Part shown: positions 1 through 8,404 of the stretch, piece after piece
How the letters are laid out: each line of letters begins with the position of its first letter
Numbering within the stretch: the first letter of the stretch is position 1
Origin: Sphingopyxis sp.
GTDB taxonomy: Bacteria > Pseudomonadota > Alphaproteobacteria > Sphingomonadales > Sphingomonadaceae
Direction: 5' to 3'
NCBI GenBank assembly: GCA_013823985.1
Contig: PNNB01000015.1
Location: 62,001 to 126,000 of the forward strand
Length of the DNA: 64,000 bases
Notes under the pieces: generated by a model
Told to the model about the DNA's origin: nothing
Database searches by the model: none
The model's input: only the letters and a program-made list of their open reading frames with translations
Made by a program: the position numbers and the translations under genes

Positions 1-215
1 AGGGTAAACGCCCCTGTGCCAAAGGCAATCAAGGCGCGCGCGGTGTCGCCCAGGGGAGCGCGGGCGGCGGGTACCAGTTCGGAAAGTCCGGTCGCTCCGG
101 TCACCGATTCGAGCATGGTGACGGGAACAAACATCGTCGCAACGGCGGCCAGAGTTGCACCGGCCATGGCCATGGCAACGGCTTTAACTTGGCTGTTTGG
201 CACGCTTTTCGGCAT
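1..215 (-). CDS. partial membrane protein of unknown function (runs off left edge)
   Basis: About 71 codons of a minus-strand gene are visible, beginning MPKSVPNSQVKAVAMAMAG, and the frame stays open to the window edge. A good ribosome site (AGGAAG, six bases before the ATG at 215) supports the start. Residues about 9-33 form a hydrophobic segment and a second one begins near residue 60, so it is probably a small inner-membrane protein. The start lies 30 bases after the stop of the glycosyltransferase on the same strand, so the two are probably co-transcribed and belong to the exosortase-linked polysaccharide locus. I do not recognise the family. Confidence 0.7.
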   Translation of the reverse strand, partial: MPKSVPNSQVKAVAMAMAGATLAAVATMFVPVTMLESVTGATGLSELVPAARAPLGDTARALIAFGTGAFT

Positions 216-245
216 TATGTACTTCCTGTTGGTCCACCCTTGCGC

Positions 246-1469
246 TCACGCCGCTCGGGCAATTGCCTTATCCCCTATCAGCAAATGGTAAACAGGATCG
301 TAACGATAAATATTCTTCTGCCAACTGCGTTCATTCTGAACATAAAGCCGCGCGCGGTCGCGCATCGCGTCCCAGCCTGTGCGGTTGGCCAGCAGGCGGT
401 CCAGCGCGACGGCTGTATCGGCGGGATCGTCGGCGGCGAACAGGGTTCCGGTGTCGCCGTCGCGGATCAGTTCCTTATGCCCGCCCACATCCGATGCCGC
501 GACCAGCCGCCCCTGCGCCATCGCCTCCAACGGCTTTAGCGGGGTGACCAGATCGGTGAGGCGCATGCGCTTGCGCGGATAGGCCAATATATCGACCAGA
601 CTGTAATAACGCTCCACCTCTTCATGCGGCACGCGGCCGACAAAGTGGATGCGGTCGGCGGCAGGCGAGGCCTGCGATTGCGCGCGCAATGCCTGCTCCA
701 TCGGTCCGCCCCCGACGAGCAGCAGATGGGCATCGCTTTGCATCAACGGCATCGCGGCAATCAGGTCGTCGAGCCCTTCATAATCGTAGAAGCTGCCAAT
801 ATAGCCGATGACATCCTTGCCCGTCAGGCCAAGCTGCGCGGCCAGCGCACTGTCGGCAGGCGGGGGTGATCCGAACAGTTCAAGGTCAACGCCATTGGGC
901 GAGATGGTGATTTTGGACGGCGGCACACCGCGCCCGACCAGATCGGTCTTCAACCCTTCGCAGATGACTGCCACCGCATCGGCGTGGTTCACGACATAAT
1001 TTTCCAGCGCGCGGGTCAGGCGGTATTTCGCCGATCCTTCGCTGCCCGTGCCATTGCCGACCGCCGCATCTTCCCAAAAGGCTCGGATTTCATAGACGAG
1101 CGGCACGCCCAGACGCTGCGCCGCGCGAAAGGCGGCCAGACCGTTCAGCGCGGGCGAATGGGCGTGGAGCAGATCGAACGGCCAGCGCGCATGCAACGCC
1201 ACGATCGCATCGGCCAGAGCGGCAATTTCCCGCCATTCGCGCAAGGGCGAAGGGCCGGACGCTTCGCCCAGCGTGCGGTGGAAGGTCAGCCCTTCGACAA
1301 CTTCGCTGGCGGCGTCGGGATGCTGCCCGTGCTGATACTGCCGGACACCGGTCATGCCGGCGACGTCCCACCCTGCGGCGGCCTGCGCCTTCATGATGGC
1401 GCGGGTGCGGAATGTGTAGCCGCTGTGCAGCGGCAGGCTGTGATCGAGAATGTGGAGTATGCGCGACAT
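246..1469 (-). CDS. GT4 glycosyltransferase, exosortase A system-associated type
   Basis: This 407-residue protein has a GT-B fold glycosyltransferase layout: an N-terminal acceptor domain opening with HILDHSLPLHSGYTFRTRAI (residues 6-25) and a C-terminal GT4 donor domain with the EX7E-type segment around PLEAMAQG...GGHKELI (roughly residues 315-340). The opening motif is characteristic of the family found beside exosortase A (TIGR04063-like), which adds sugars to an exopolysaccharide or lipid-linked glycan at the cytoplasmic membrane face. It diverges from the O-antigen-ligase-like gene across about 100 bases that should hold both promoters. The family call is firm; the sugar is unknown. Confidence 0.9.
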   Translation of the reverse strand: MSRILHILDHSLPLHSGYTFRTRAIMKAQAAAGWDVAGMTGVRQYQHGQHPDAASEVVEGLTFHRTLGEASGPSPLREWREIAALADAIVALHARWPFDLLHAHSPALNGLAAFRAAQRLGVPLVYEIRAFWEDAAVGNGTGSEGSAKYRLTRALENYVVNHADAVAVICEGLKTDLVGRGVPPSKITISPNGVDLELFGSPPPADSALAAQLGLTGKDVIGYIGSFYDYEGLDDLIAAMPLMQSDAHLLLVGGGPMEQALRAQSQASPAADRIHFVGRVPHEEVERYYSLVDILAYPRKRMRLTDLVTPLKPLEAMAQGRLVAASDVGGHKELIRDGDTGTLFAADDPADTAVALDRLLANRTGWDAMRDRARLYVQNERSWQKNIYRYDPVYHLLIGDKAIARAA

Positions 1470-1570
1470 GGGCCAAATCCCTGCCAGAAAAGGATTAACG
1501 TCACGTCAACCCGGCGCGGATATAGGCAGCTTATGGCAGGCGCAATTCGCCCAAAAGGGACGCATCCCCG

Positions 1571-1741
1571 GTGATCGACAATTTTTCGATCCTGCTGAGT
1601 CACGCCCTGCTCGCCTTTGCGCTGTGGCATCTCATGAACCGGCCCGACCTCGATGTCGAAGATCCGCCCGCGCCGGACGAAACACCCACAGGATTTGCAA
1701 AGCCCCGACGTCCGGCGGCAAAGGGCACGCCCGATGCGTGA
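1571..1741 (+). CDS. 56-residue exosortase-locus mini-protein
   Basis: A short frame starting GTG at 1571 encodes about 56 residues: a hydrophobic N-terminal helix (VIDNFSILLSHALLAFALWH) followed by an acidic, proline-rich and then basic tail ending in PAAKGTPDA. Its TGA (1739-1741) overlaps the ATG of the next gene at 1734 in another frame, the classic sign of translational coupling. It is probably a one-helix membrane protein made with the ligase-like protein. I have the impression that similar mini-genes sit at this place in other sphingomonad exosortase loci, but cannot verify that here. Confidence 0.6.
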   Translation: MIDNFSILLSHALLAFALWHLMNRPDLDVEDPPAPDETPTGFAKPRRPAAKGTPDA

Positions 1742-3098
1742 CCTGATATTCGTCGGCTATATCGCGCTCATCATGCTGATGGCGTTCAAACGGCCGTTCC
1801 TCTTCACGCTCGTCTACGCCTATGTCGACATCGTGTCGCCGCAGCGGCTGAGCTATTTCCTGCTGAACTCGGTGCCCTTGTCGCTGATCCTCTTCGCGCT
1901 CGCCTTTGCGGGCTTTGCGCTGGGTGATGATAAAAAGGATGTGCGCGTGTCGCCGCGCTGGTTCCTGCTGATCATGCTGCTCGGCTATTGCGGTTATACG
2001 ACCACTGTCGCGGCGGAGCCTGTAGCGGCGCTCGACAAGTGGAACTGGGTCTGGAAAGCGCTGGTTTTTGCGGCCTTCCTGCCCCTCACCTTGCGCACCA
2101 AATTGCGGATGGAGGCGACAATTTTGACGATGGTGCTGTGCGCCTCCGCGCTGATTGTCACCGGCGGCATAAAGACCGCAGCGGGTGGCGGCGGCTATGG
2201 TTCGCTCGTCATCCTGATCGACGACAATAGCGGCCTGTTCGAAGGCAGCATTGTGTCCTGCGTCGCCATTACCATCATCCCGCTGATCCTCTGGCTCGCC
2301 AAGCACGGGACGATTTTCAGGCCCGACTGGAAAGTGCGCGTCTATGCCGCCTGCCTGATCTTCGCCTGCCTGCTGATCCCCGTAGGGACGCAGGCGCGCA
2401 CGGGCATTGTCTGTATCGCGGTGCTCGGCATCTTGCTGCTGCGCTATGTTCGGCACCGGATGCTGTATCTCGGCGCAGTCGCGCTGGTCGGGCTGGCGGC
2501 GGTGCCGTTCCTGCCGTCGAGTTTCACGACCCGCGCCGACACGATCAAAAACTACAAGGCCGACGAATCCGCCTCCACCCGCCTCGCCGTCTGGGCGTGG
2601 ACGTGGGAATATGTGAAGGAACATCCGCTGGGCGGCGGCTTCGACGTCTACCGGCAGAACCGCATCCGCTATGATATGGAGCAGCGCGGCGATCCCAATG
2701 CGCCGGTTCCCGAAGATCTGCCCGCGGTGCGCGAAATCGTCGACGAAGGCCGCGCCTTCCACTCGAGCTATTTCGAAATGCTGGGGGAGCAGGGCTTCCC
2801 CGGGCTGCTCATGTGGCTGATCATCCATCTGGGCGGTGTCTGGCGGATGGAAGTCATCAGCCGCCTCTACCGCAAGCGCAATCGCCCCGACGAAGCCTGG
2901 GTCGCCCCGCTCGCCACCGCCTTGCAGAACAGCCAGATCGTCTATCTGGTCGGCTCACTGTTTGTGGGGATCGCGTTCCAGACCTTTTTCTACATGCTGA
3001 TCGCGCTGCAGATCAGTTTCGACACCTATCTCGCACGGCGCCGCAAGGAGGCGGCGTGGAAGCCCATAACCAGCCGGAGGAAACTGGCCGAGGCATAA
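1734..3098 (+). CDS. O-antigen ligase/polymerase-like protein, exosortase A-associated
   Basis: A polytopic membrane protein of 454 residues with ten or more hydrophobic helices. The beginning MRDLIFVGYIALIMLMAFKR and the segment YAYVDIVSPQRLSY match the DUF5935/Wzy_C architecture of putative O-glycosylation ligases encoded beside exosortase A (TIGR03097-like). The large periplasmic loop (about residues 270-365, containing TRLAVWAWTWEYVKEHPLGGG) is the region thought to bind the glycan. An upstream in-frame ATG at 1653 would add 27 basic residues encoded by the mini-ORF region; the ATG at 1734, which overlaps that ORF's stop, is preferred. Its role is polymerising or transferring a polysaccharide repeat in the periplasm, by family inference. 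Confidence 0.87.
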   Translation: MRDLIFVGYIALIMLMAFKRPFLFTLVYAYVDIVSPQRLSYFLLNSVPLSLILFALAFAGFALGDDKKDVRVSPRWFLLIMLLGYCGYTTTVAAEPVAALDKWNWVWKALVFAAFLPLTLRTKLRMEATILTMVLCASALIVTGGIKTAAGGGGYGSLVILIDDNSGLFEGSIVSCVAITIIPLILWLAKHGTIFRPDWKVRVYAACLIFACLLIPVGTQARTGIVCIAVLGILLLRYVRHRMLYLGAVALVGLAAVPFLPSSFTTRADTIKNYKADESASTRLAVWAWTWEYVKEHPLGGGFDVYRQNRIRYDMEQRGDPNAPVPEDLPAVREIVDEGRAFHSSYFEMLGEQGFPGLLMWLIIHLGGVWRMEVISRLYRKRNRPDEAWVAPLATALQNSQIVYLVGSLFVGIAFQTFFYMLIALQISFDTYLARRRKEAAWKPITSRRKLAEA

Positions 3099-3164
3099 GG
3101 GTGAAGGAACAAAGCCCGACGGTGTTTGGTTGTGTGCGCCGATGAACGTCTTTAAAGCCAAGTC

Positions 3165-4346
3165 ATGACCACAGCGACACCACCTGCAGCACCCGCCACC
3201 CGCCTCGATACCGAAGCCATCCTCCCCCGTCTTGAAGCCTATTGGACAACCATTGTCACCTGGGTGGAGGGCAATGCCGTAGAGCTGGGCTTTGCCATTG
3301 CGGCGGCGGTGGTCGTGTTCCTGCTGCTGAGCTGGCTCAAGCGCGTCGCTGCCAAAATCGCGCGGGAAAGCGAACATCGCGCCGAGCTGAAATCGATCAT
3401 CGCCCGCACGCTTGCACGGACGAGCAAATTCTTCCGCGTGATGGTCGCGGTCGAGGTCGTCAACCGCTACGCCAACGCGCCCGATATGCTGACGCGCACC
3501 GTGGACGTGCTGTTCACCATCGCGGTCACGATCCAGATCGCGGTGTGGCTGCGCGAGATCATCCTCGGCCTCATTGAACGGCGCGTGAGCGAGGGCCAGC
3601 ATGAGCGGGACACGCTGGCCAGCGCAATGGTGCTGATCCGCCTGTCGGTCAGCTTCGCACTGTTCGCCATCGCCGCCATCGTCATCCTCGACAATCTGGG
3701 CGTCAATGTAACCGGTCTGGTCGCAGGTCTGGGCGTCGGCGGTATCGCCATCGGCCTTGCCGCACAGGGGATATTCTCCGACCTGTTTGCCGCCATCTCG
3801 ATCATCTTCGACAAGCCCTTCCGCCGGGGCGACACGGTCACCTATGACACGACCACGGCGCGGGTGGAAAAGATCGGCATGAAAAGCACCCGCCTGCGCG
3901 CGCTGACGGGGGAGGAGAAGATTATTTCGAACAGCAAGCTGCTCGAAAAGGAAATCACCAACAATACGCTGACCGTCTACCGCCGCGTCGTCTTCCCGCT
4001 CAACCTTGTGTACCAGACCCCGCCTGCTGTGGCCGCCAAGGTGCCCGATCTGCTCAAGGAAATTGTCGAGGCCCATGGCTCCGAATTCATCCGCGCAGGC
4101 TTTTCGACCTTTGGGCCGAGCTCGCTCGATTTCCAGCTTGTGTTCGATGTAAACAGCGATGATGTCGAGGAAATGTTCAAGGCGCGGCATGCCATCGGCA
4201 TCGCCATCGTCGAACGCTTCGCCCGCGACGGCATCGAATTCGCCTACCCCACCCAAACCACCTTCACCGCCGCGCCCGATGGCACGTTGGTCATGCCCTA
4301 CGCCCCGGCGGCTGCATCGGCGCCGAAGCCGCGGGCAAAATCCTGA
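3165..4346 (+). CDS. MscS-family mechanosensitive channel
   Basis: A 393-residue protein with one early transmembrane helix (about residues 40-60), two further helices (about 105-190) and the signature pore helix GLVAGLGVGGIAIGLAAQG followed by FSDLFAAISIIFDKPF, which is diagnostic for the MscS pore and start of the beta domain. The C-terminal half is the soluble vestibule, ending in an Ala/Pro/Lys tail. It should open on membrane tension and release solutes during osmotic downshift. It follows the polysaccharide gene by 66 bases on the same strand but is probably independent. Repeats fill the downstream gap. Confidence 0.92.
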   Translation: MTTATPPAAPATRLDTEAILPRLEAYWTTIVTWVEGNAVELGFAIAAAVVVFLLLSWLKRVAAKIARESEHRAELKSIIARTLARTSKFFRVMVAVEVVNRYANAPDMLTRTVDVLFTIAVTIQIAVWLREIILGLIERRVSEGQHERDTLASAMVLIRLSVSFALFAIAAIVILDNLGVNVTGLVAGLGVGGIAIGLAAQGIFSDLFAAISIIFDKPFRRGDTVTYDTTTARVEKIGMKSTRLRALTGEEKIISNSKLLEKEITNNTLTVYRRVVFPLNLVYQTPPAVAAKVPDLLKEIVEAHGSEFIRAGFSTFGPSSLDFQLVFDVNSDDVEEMFKARHAIGIAIVERFARDGIEFAYPTQTTFTAAPDGTLVMPYAPAAASAPKPRAKS

Positions 4347-4411
4347 AATACGGCAGCAGATTAACAGACCCGTCACCCTGAACCCCACCCGGGTCACGCT
4401 AAACCCCACCC

Positions 4412-4555
4412 GTCACCCTGAACTTGTTTCAGGGTCCATGGTGCAGCAGCACCCTTTCGCTTTTGGAAAAACGCAACCGCGCGTCACGGCTTGGCTTGCC
4501 ACAACGGCCGCAGGAATGGACTGAGAAATAGACCCTGAAACAAGTTCAGGGTGAC
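4412..4555. repeat. inverted pair of the 25-bp GTCACCCTGAAC dyad repeat
   Basis: A 25-base repeat at 4412-4436 is present as its exact reverse complement at 4531-4555, about 95 bases apart. The same element recurs as inverted pairs at 11.7, 34.7 and 37.2 kb and as a single palindromic copy at 42.65 kb. The 395-base gap between the mscS-like gene and the MaoC gene otherwise holds no convincing gene. Confidence 0.9.
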
Positions 4556-4741
4556 GGATGCTAGTGAAGAGCATTGCGGGGTGCGCAAACCACTTTCCCG
4601 GAGAATCACCTAACCCCCTTCCGCCAGCCCTTCCCCCGCCATCGCCACAGCCAAGCATGCCGTAACGGCAAAAGCGCGGGGGTTGTAATACGGCGCCAAT
4701 CGGGCCACGATAGTGCAAAACAGCCCTTAGGAGGAATGCCC

Positions 4742-5200
4742 ATGACCACCATAACCCCCGCCGAACTCGCCACCAAAGTCGGTGAAAAAATCGGCACATC
4801 CGAATGGATTTTGGTCGATCAGGAAATGATCAACAAATTCGCCGATGCCACCGGCGACCACCAGTTCATCCACGTCAACGAGGAAATGGCAAAGATGACC
4901 CCCTTTGGCGGGACCATTGCCCATGGCTTTCTGACGCTGTCGCTGTTCCCTGTCATGTCGGCCAAGTCCGACACGCCACGTGTCGAAGGCGTCAAGATGG
5001 GCGTCAACTATGGCGGCAACAAAACTCGCTTCCTCGCGCCTGTCCGTTCCGGCAAGCGCGTGCGTGGCCATTTCAAACTTCTCGAACTGGTCGAAAAACG
5101 CCCCGGCCAGTGGCAGCAGACGCTGGAATTCACAGTCGAGATTGAAGGCGAGGACAAGCCCGCGCTTCAGGCCGAATGGATCAGCCAGTTTTTCGTTTAA
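4742..5200 (+). CDS. MaoC-family (R)-specific enoyl-CoA hydratase
   Basis: A 152-residue single hot-dog domain. The motif DATGDHQFIHVN (around residues 35-46) carries the catalytic Asp and His of R-hydratases, and GGTIAHGFLTLSL is the usual MaoC follow-on. It hydrates trans-2-enoyl-CoA to (R)-3-hydroxyacyl-CoA, linking fatty acid oxidation to polyhydroxyalkanoate or lipid metabolism. AGGAGG at 4729-4734 is one base from the ATG at 4736 but seven from the ATG at 4742, so the latter is chosen. The thiolase follows 24 bases later on the same strand, so they probably form an operon. Confidence 0.9.
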   Translation: MTTITPAELATKVGEKIGTSEWILVDQEMINKFADATGDHQFIHVNEEMAKMTPFGGTIAHGFLTLSLFPVMSAKSDTPRVEGVKMGVNYGGNKTRFLAPVRSGKRVRGHFKLLELVEKRPGQWQQTLEFTVEIEGEDKPALQAEWISQFFV

Positions 5201-5224
5201 TTTTCAAACCAAGGAATCACTCCC

Positions 5225-6403
5225 ATGCGTGACGCAGTTATCGTTTCCACCGCCCGTACCGCCATCGGCAAAGCCTATCGCGGCGGCTTCAATGCCACCA
5301 GCGGCCCGACCCTCGGCAGCCATTCCCTGAAGGCCGCCGTTGAGCGTGCCGGTATCGAGGGCGGCGAAATCGACGACGTCCTGTGGGGCTCCGCGCTGCA
5401 GCAGGGCACACAGGCGGGCAACCTCGCCCGTCAGGTCGCGCTGCGCGCCGGTCTGCCGATTTCGGTATCGGGTATGACCATGGACCGCCAATGCTCGTCG
5501 GGCCTGATGTCGATCGCCACCGCCGCCAAGCAGATCATCGTCGACAATGTCGACATCATGGCCGCCGGTGGCCAGGAATCGATCAGCCTTGTGCAGACCA
5601 AGGAAATGCGCGTCGCCCCCGACCGCGAGCTGATCGAAATGCACAACGCCATCTATATGCCGATGCTGCAAACCGCCGAAGTCGTTGCCAAGCGCTATAA
5701 TATCAGCCGCGACGCGATGGACGAATATGCGCTGCAGTCGCAACAGCGCACCGCCGCGGCGCAGGCCGCCGGCTATTTCGACGCCGAAATCGTTCCCGTC
5801 ACCACCACCATGAATGTGACGAACAAGGAAACGGGCGAAGTGACCCAGAAAGAAGTCACCATCGCCAAGGACGAAGGCAACCGCGCCGACACGCAACTGT
5901 CCGGCCTGCAGGCGCTGCAGCCCGTTCTCGGCCCTGACATGACCATCACCGCCGGCAATGCCAGCCAATTGTCCGACGGTTCGTCGGCAAGCGTCCTGAT
6001 GGAAGCCAAGGTCGCCGAAAAGAAGGGCCTCAATCCGCTGGGCCGCTATGTCGGCATGGCCGTTGCCGGAACCGAACCCGACGAGATGGGCATCGGCCCT
6101 GTCTTCGCCATTCCGAAACTGCTGCAGCGTTTCGGCCTGAAGATCGACGATATCGGCATCTGGGAACTGAACGAAGCCTTTGCCGTGCAGGTTCTCTACT
6201 GCCGCGACAAGCTGGGCATCCCCAATGAGTTGCTGAACGTCAATGGCGGTTCGATCTCCATCGGCCACCCCTATGGCATGACCGGCGCACGCTGCACCGG
6301 CCACGCCCTGATCGAAGGCAAACGCCGCGGTGCCAAATATGGCGTCGTCACCATGTGCGTAGGCGGCGGCATGGGCGCAGCGGGGCTGTTCGAAATATTC
6401 TAA
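5225..6403 (+). CDS. acetyl-CoA acyltransferase (thiolase)
   Basis: A 392-residue thiolase with all active-site elements: nucleophilic Cys90 in MDRQCSSG, the NEAFAVQ block, His348 in [10 protein letters not shown] and Cys378 in [10 protein letters not shown]. It condenses or cleaves acyl-CoA (degradative thiolase I or acetoacetyl-CoA thiolase; length and motifs do not settle which). It forms a pair with the MaoC hydratase upstream, and an intracellular PHB depolymerase lies 3 kb away, suggesting a local set of acyl-CoA and storage-polymer genes. A hairpin 12-40 bases after the stop probably ends the transcript. Confidence 0.93.
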   Translation: MRDAVIVSTARTAIGKAYRGGFNATSGPTLGSHSLKAAVERAGIEGGEIDDVLWGSALQQGTQAGNLARQVALRAGLPISVSGMTMDRQCSSGLMSIATAAKQIIVDNVDIMAAGGQESISLVQTKEMRVAPDRELIEMHNAIYMPMLQTAEVVAKRYNISRDAMDEYALQSQQRTAAAQAAGYFDAEIVPVTTTMNVTNKETGEVTQKEVTIAKDEGNRADTQLSGLQALQPVLGPDMTITAGNASQLSDGSSASVLMEAKVAEKKGLNPLGRYVGMAVAGTEPDEMGIGPVFAIPKLLQRFGLKIDDIGIWELNEAFAVQVLYCRDKLGIPNELLNVNGGSISIGHPYGMTGARCTGHALIEGKRRGAKYGVVTMCVGGGMGAAGLFEIF

Positions 6404-6410
6404 GGCACTT

Positions 6411-6442
6411 TGGGAGACAGGCCCTTTGGGGCCTGTTTCCCT
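6411..6442 (+). terminator. probable terminator after the thiolase gene
   Basis: Inverted arms ACAGGCCC (6417-6424) and GGGCCTGT (6429-6436) around a TTTG loop, extended by partial pairing on both sides and followed by a short T/C-rich run. It begins about eight bases after the thiolase stop. The T run is weak, so termination efficiency is uncertain. Confidence 0.6.
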
Positions 6443-6458
6443 TGCTTCGACGGACCAG

Positions 6459-6575
6459 CCCCTCTCCCCTTGGGAGAGGATACGCAGCCTTACGAGCGCA
6501 GCGAGTTAGGCGGAGTTGGTGAGGGGTTCCACCCTATCGATCGCGCGCAACCCTCTCCCCATCGGAGTGGGAGTT
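6459..6575 (+). repeat. R1 repeat module
   Basis: First copy in the window of the R1 module: a palindrome of the type CTCTCCCCTTGGGAGAGG, then a conserved tract with GCGAGTTAGGCGGAGTTGG, then GAGGGGTTCC and a second CTCTCCCC-like arm. Similar copies occur at 8.3, 28.5, 42.3, 42.5, 52.7, 53.4, 60.3 and 61.0 kb. It lies between the thiolase terminator and the PNPOx-like gene. Confidence 0.85.
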
Positions 6576-6634
6576 CCGGGTGACGGAACCCAAACGCCGT
6601 TCGCCGGTTTTGCTCTCCTGAAAAGGAGACGAAC

Positions 6635-7135
6635 ATGACGAACCATACCGAAATCAAGGAAAAATTCTGGAAGGCGCTGAAGTCCGACCGGACAATGTTC
6701 CTGGGCCTTGCCGAGGGCGAAGACGGCCATGCGCGGCCGATGACGGCGCAGCTGGACGATGACGGGCTGGAAGGCAATCTGTACAGCGGCCCGATCTGGT
6801 TTTTCACCTCGACCGAAAATGGCCTCTACCAGAAAATCAACCAGGACGCCCGCGCCATGGCTCATTTCACGTCCAAAGGGCATGATGTCTGGGCAACGGT
6901 GCACGGCACGCTGACCACGACGCGCGATCCTGTGGTTATCGATCGGCTGTGGAACCGCTTTGTCGCGGCATGGTATGACGGCAAGGACGATCCCAAAATC
7001 GCGCTGATCCGCCTTGAGCCGGAAAATGCCGAAATCTGGATCGACGCGTCAAGCGTTGTTGCAGGCATCAAGATGCTGCTCGGCATCGATCCCAAGGAGG
7101 ATTACAAGGACAAGGTGGCCGAAGTCACCCTATAA
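6635..7135 (+). CDS. PNPOx-like general stress protein (GSP26 family)
   Basis: A 166-residue protein of the split-barrel flavin-binding fold. Features include an N-terminal helix (TEIKEKFWKALKSDRTMFLG), GPIWFFTSTENGLYQKI and the C-terminal LIRLEPENAEIWIDASS, matching the COG3871 general stress proteins related to pyridoxamine 5'-phosphate oxidases. The biochemical substrate is unknown for most members; flavin binding is expected. GAAAAGGAGACGAAC before the ATG is a strong ribosome site. Its 3' end overlaps the convergent epimerase gene by six bases. Confidence 0.82.
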   Translation: MTNHTEIKEKFWKALKSDRTMFLGLAEGEDGHARPMTAQLDDDGLEGNLYSGPIWFFTSTENGLYQKINQDARAMAHFTSKGHDVWATVHGTLTTTRDPVVIDRLWNRFVAAWYDGKDDPKIALIRLEPENAEIWIDASSVVAGIKMLLGIDPKEDYKDKVAEVTL

Positions 7136-8125
7136 AAAGCTGGCGGGCGAGGAGACTTTTCCGCCCGCAAAATCAAAATGGTCGGGCCGGTCTTCTGCAA
7201 GAAGTGCCGGTCCGTCCAGATCCACCCAGTCCGCGCGCTGCGCGACCAGATAGGCCGGCCCCACTGCCAGACTGGTGCACAGCATACAGCCGACCATGAC
7301 CTTCAGCCCCCGTTCCTGCGCCGCGTCGGCGATTTTCAGCGCCTCGGTCAGGCCGCCCGCCTTGTCGAGCTTGATATTGACCCCGTCATAATAAGGCGCC
7401 AGCCGCGCGACGTCGGCGGCGCTGTGGCAGCTTTCGTCCGCCAGCAACGGCAAGGGTGCGCGCACATCGGCCAGCACGGCATCACGTCCGGCGGCCACCG
7501 GCTGCTCGATCATTTCGACGCCCAATTGCGCCAGCGCCGCAGCCTCCACCGCGATGTCGCAATCGCCCCAGCTTTCATTGGCATCGACAATTAACCGCGC
7601 ATCGGGCGCCCCGGCCCGGACGGCGGCGACGCGGGCGATATCGCCTTCTCCGGTCAGTTTGAGTTTCAACAGGCCAAAGCCGCGCGCCGCAGCCTTGGCG
7701 GCATCCGCCTCCATCACTTCCGGTTCGCCGAGCGAAATGGTAAAAGCGGTGACCAGAGGCACCGGCGCTGTGGTAAGACCGGCATAGCGCCACAGCGGCA
7801 CACCCGCCGCCTTGGCCTCAAGGTCCCACAGCGCGCAATCCAGCGCATTGCGTGCCGCGCCGGGCGGGAGCAAAAGCTGCACCTGTTCGCGTGCCGCATC
7901 CGCGTCCAAAGGCTCCAACTGCGGCAGCACCGCCTCCACCTCGGCAAGGCAGCTTTCGGCCGTTTCGCCAATATAATAGATGGCCGTGCTTTCCCCGAGC
8001 CCGTAATGCGTCCCGTCACCCACGGCGACCACGAGCACATCGACATAGGTCTTTGCGCCCCGCGCGATGATAAATTGTCCGGCCACGGGCCAGCGTTCGA
8101 CAGCTGCACTTATACGTAACGCCAT
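7130..8125 (-). CDS. enolase-superfamily dipeptide epimerase / racemase
   Basis: A 331-residue member of the muconate-lactonising subgroup. Visible motifs are the KLKL general-base lysine segment (about residue 150), metal ligands in DANES, EQP and ADES, and the second lysine in NIKLDKAGG. These fit the L-Ala-D/L-Glu epimerase type, which works in peptidoglycan peptide recycling, or the related DgcA-type N-acetyl-amino-acid racemases of alphaproteobacteria. No dgcN partner is adjacent. The upstream side holds only repeats. Confidence 0.85.
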   Translation of the reverse strand: MALRISAAVERWPVAGQFIIARGAKTYVDVLVVAVGDGTHYGLGESTAIYYIGETAESCLAEVEAVLPQLEPLDADAAREQVQLLLPPGAARNALDCALWDLEAKAAGVPLWRYAGLTTAPVPLVTAFTISLGEPEVMEADAAKAAARGFGLLKLKLTGEGDIARVAAVRAGAPDARLIVDANESWGDCDIAVEAAALAQLGVEMIEQPVAAGRDAVLADVRAPLPLLADESCHSAADVARLAPYYDGVNIKLDKAGGLTEALKIADAAQERGLKVMVGCMLCTSLAVGPAYLVAQRADWVDLDGPALLAEDRPDHFDFAGGKVSSPASFL

Positions 8126-8218
8126 GACCCCACCCGATTTTTATCCCGAGGCAGACTGGCGACATCGGGCTGGGAATGCAAGCCGGGTTTCGGGGGTGGG
8201 GGGTGTTGTCGAGAGGGC

Positions 8219-8400
8219 AGAGCCCCTCACCGCTGCGACTAGGCGGCAAGCCGCCAAGTCTCGCTGCCTCTCCCAAAGGGAGAGGGGTGTGCAACATGAC
8301 AAGGAAACCCCCTCTCCCTTTGGGAGAGGATATGAAGCCTTATGAGCGAAGCGAATTAGGCGGAGTTGGTGAGGGGCTCTGCCCTATCGACCGCACCCAA
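8219..8400. repeat. R2 plus R1 repeat mosaic
   Basis: An R2 module (8219-8297, AGCCCCTCACCGCTGCGAC onward, ending in a CTCTCCCAAAGGGAGAGG palindrome) is followed by an R1 module (about 8310-8400). The R1 copy ends within a few bases of the stop codon of the PHB depolymerase at 8405. Translating across this block yields the proline/arginine-rich pseudo-peptides that lengthen neighbouring ORFs; I see no gene in it. Confidence 0.85.
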
Positions 8401-8404
8401 CCCC

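Noticed and set aside
1632-2828. 398-codon minus-strand frame opposite the ligase-like gene
   Set aside because: Charged low-information translation without motifs; the plus strand encodes a clear polytopic protein.
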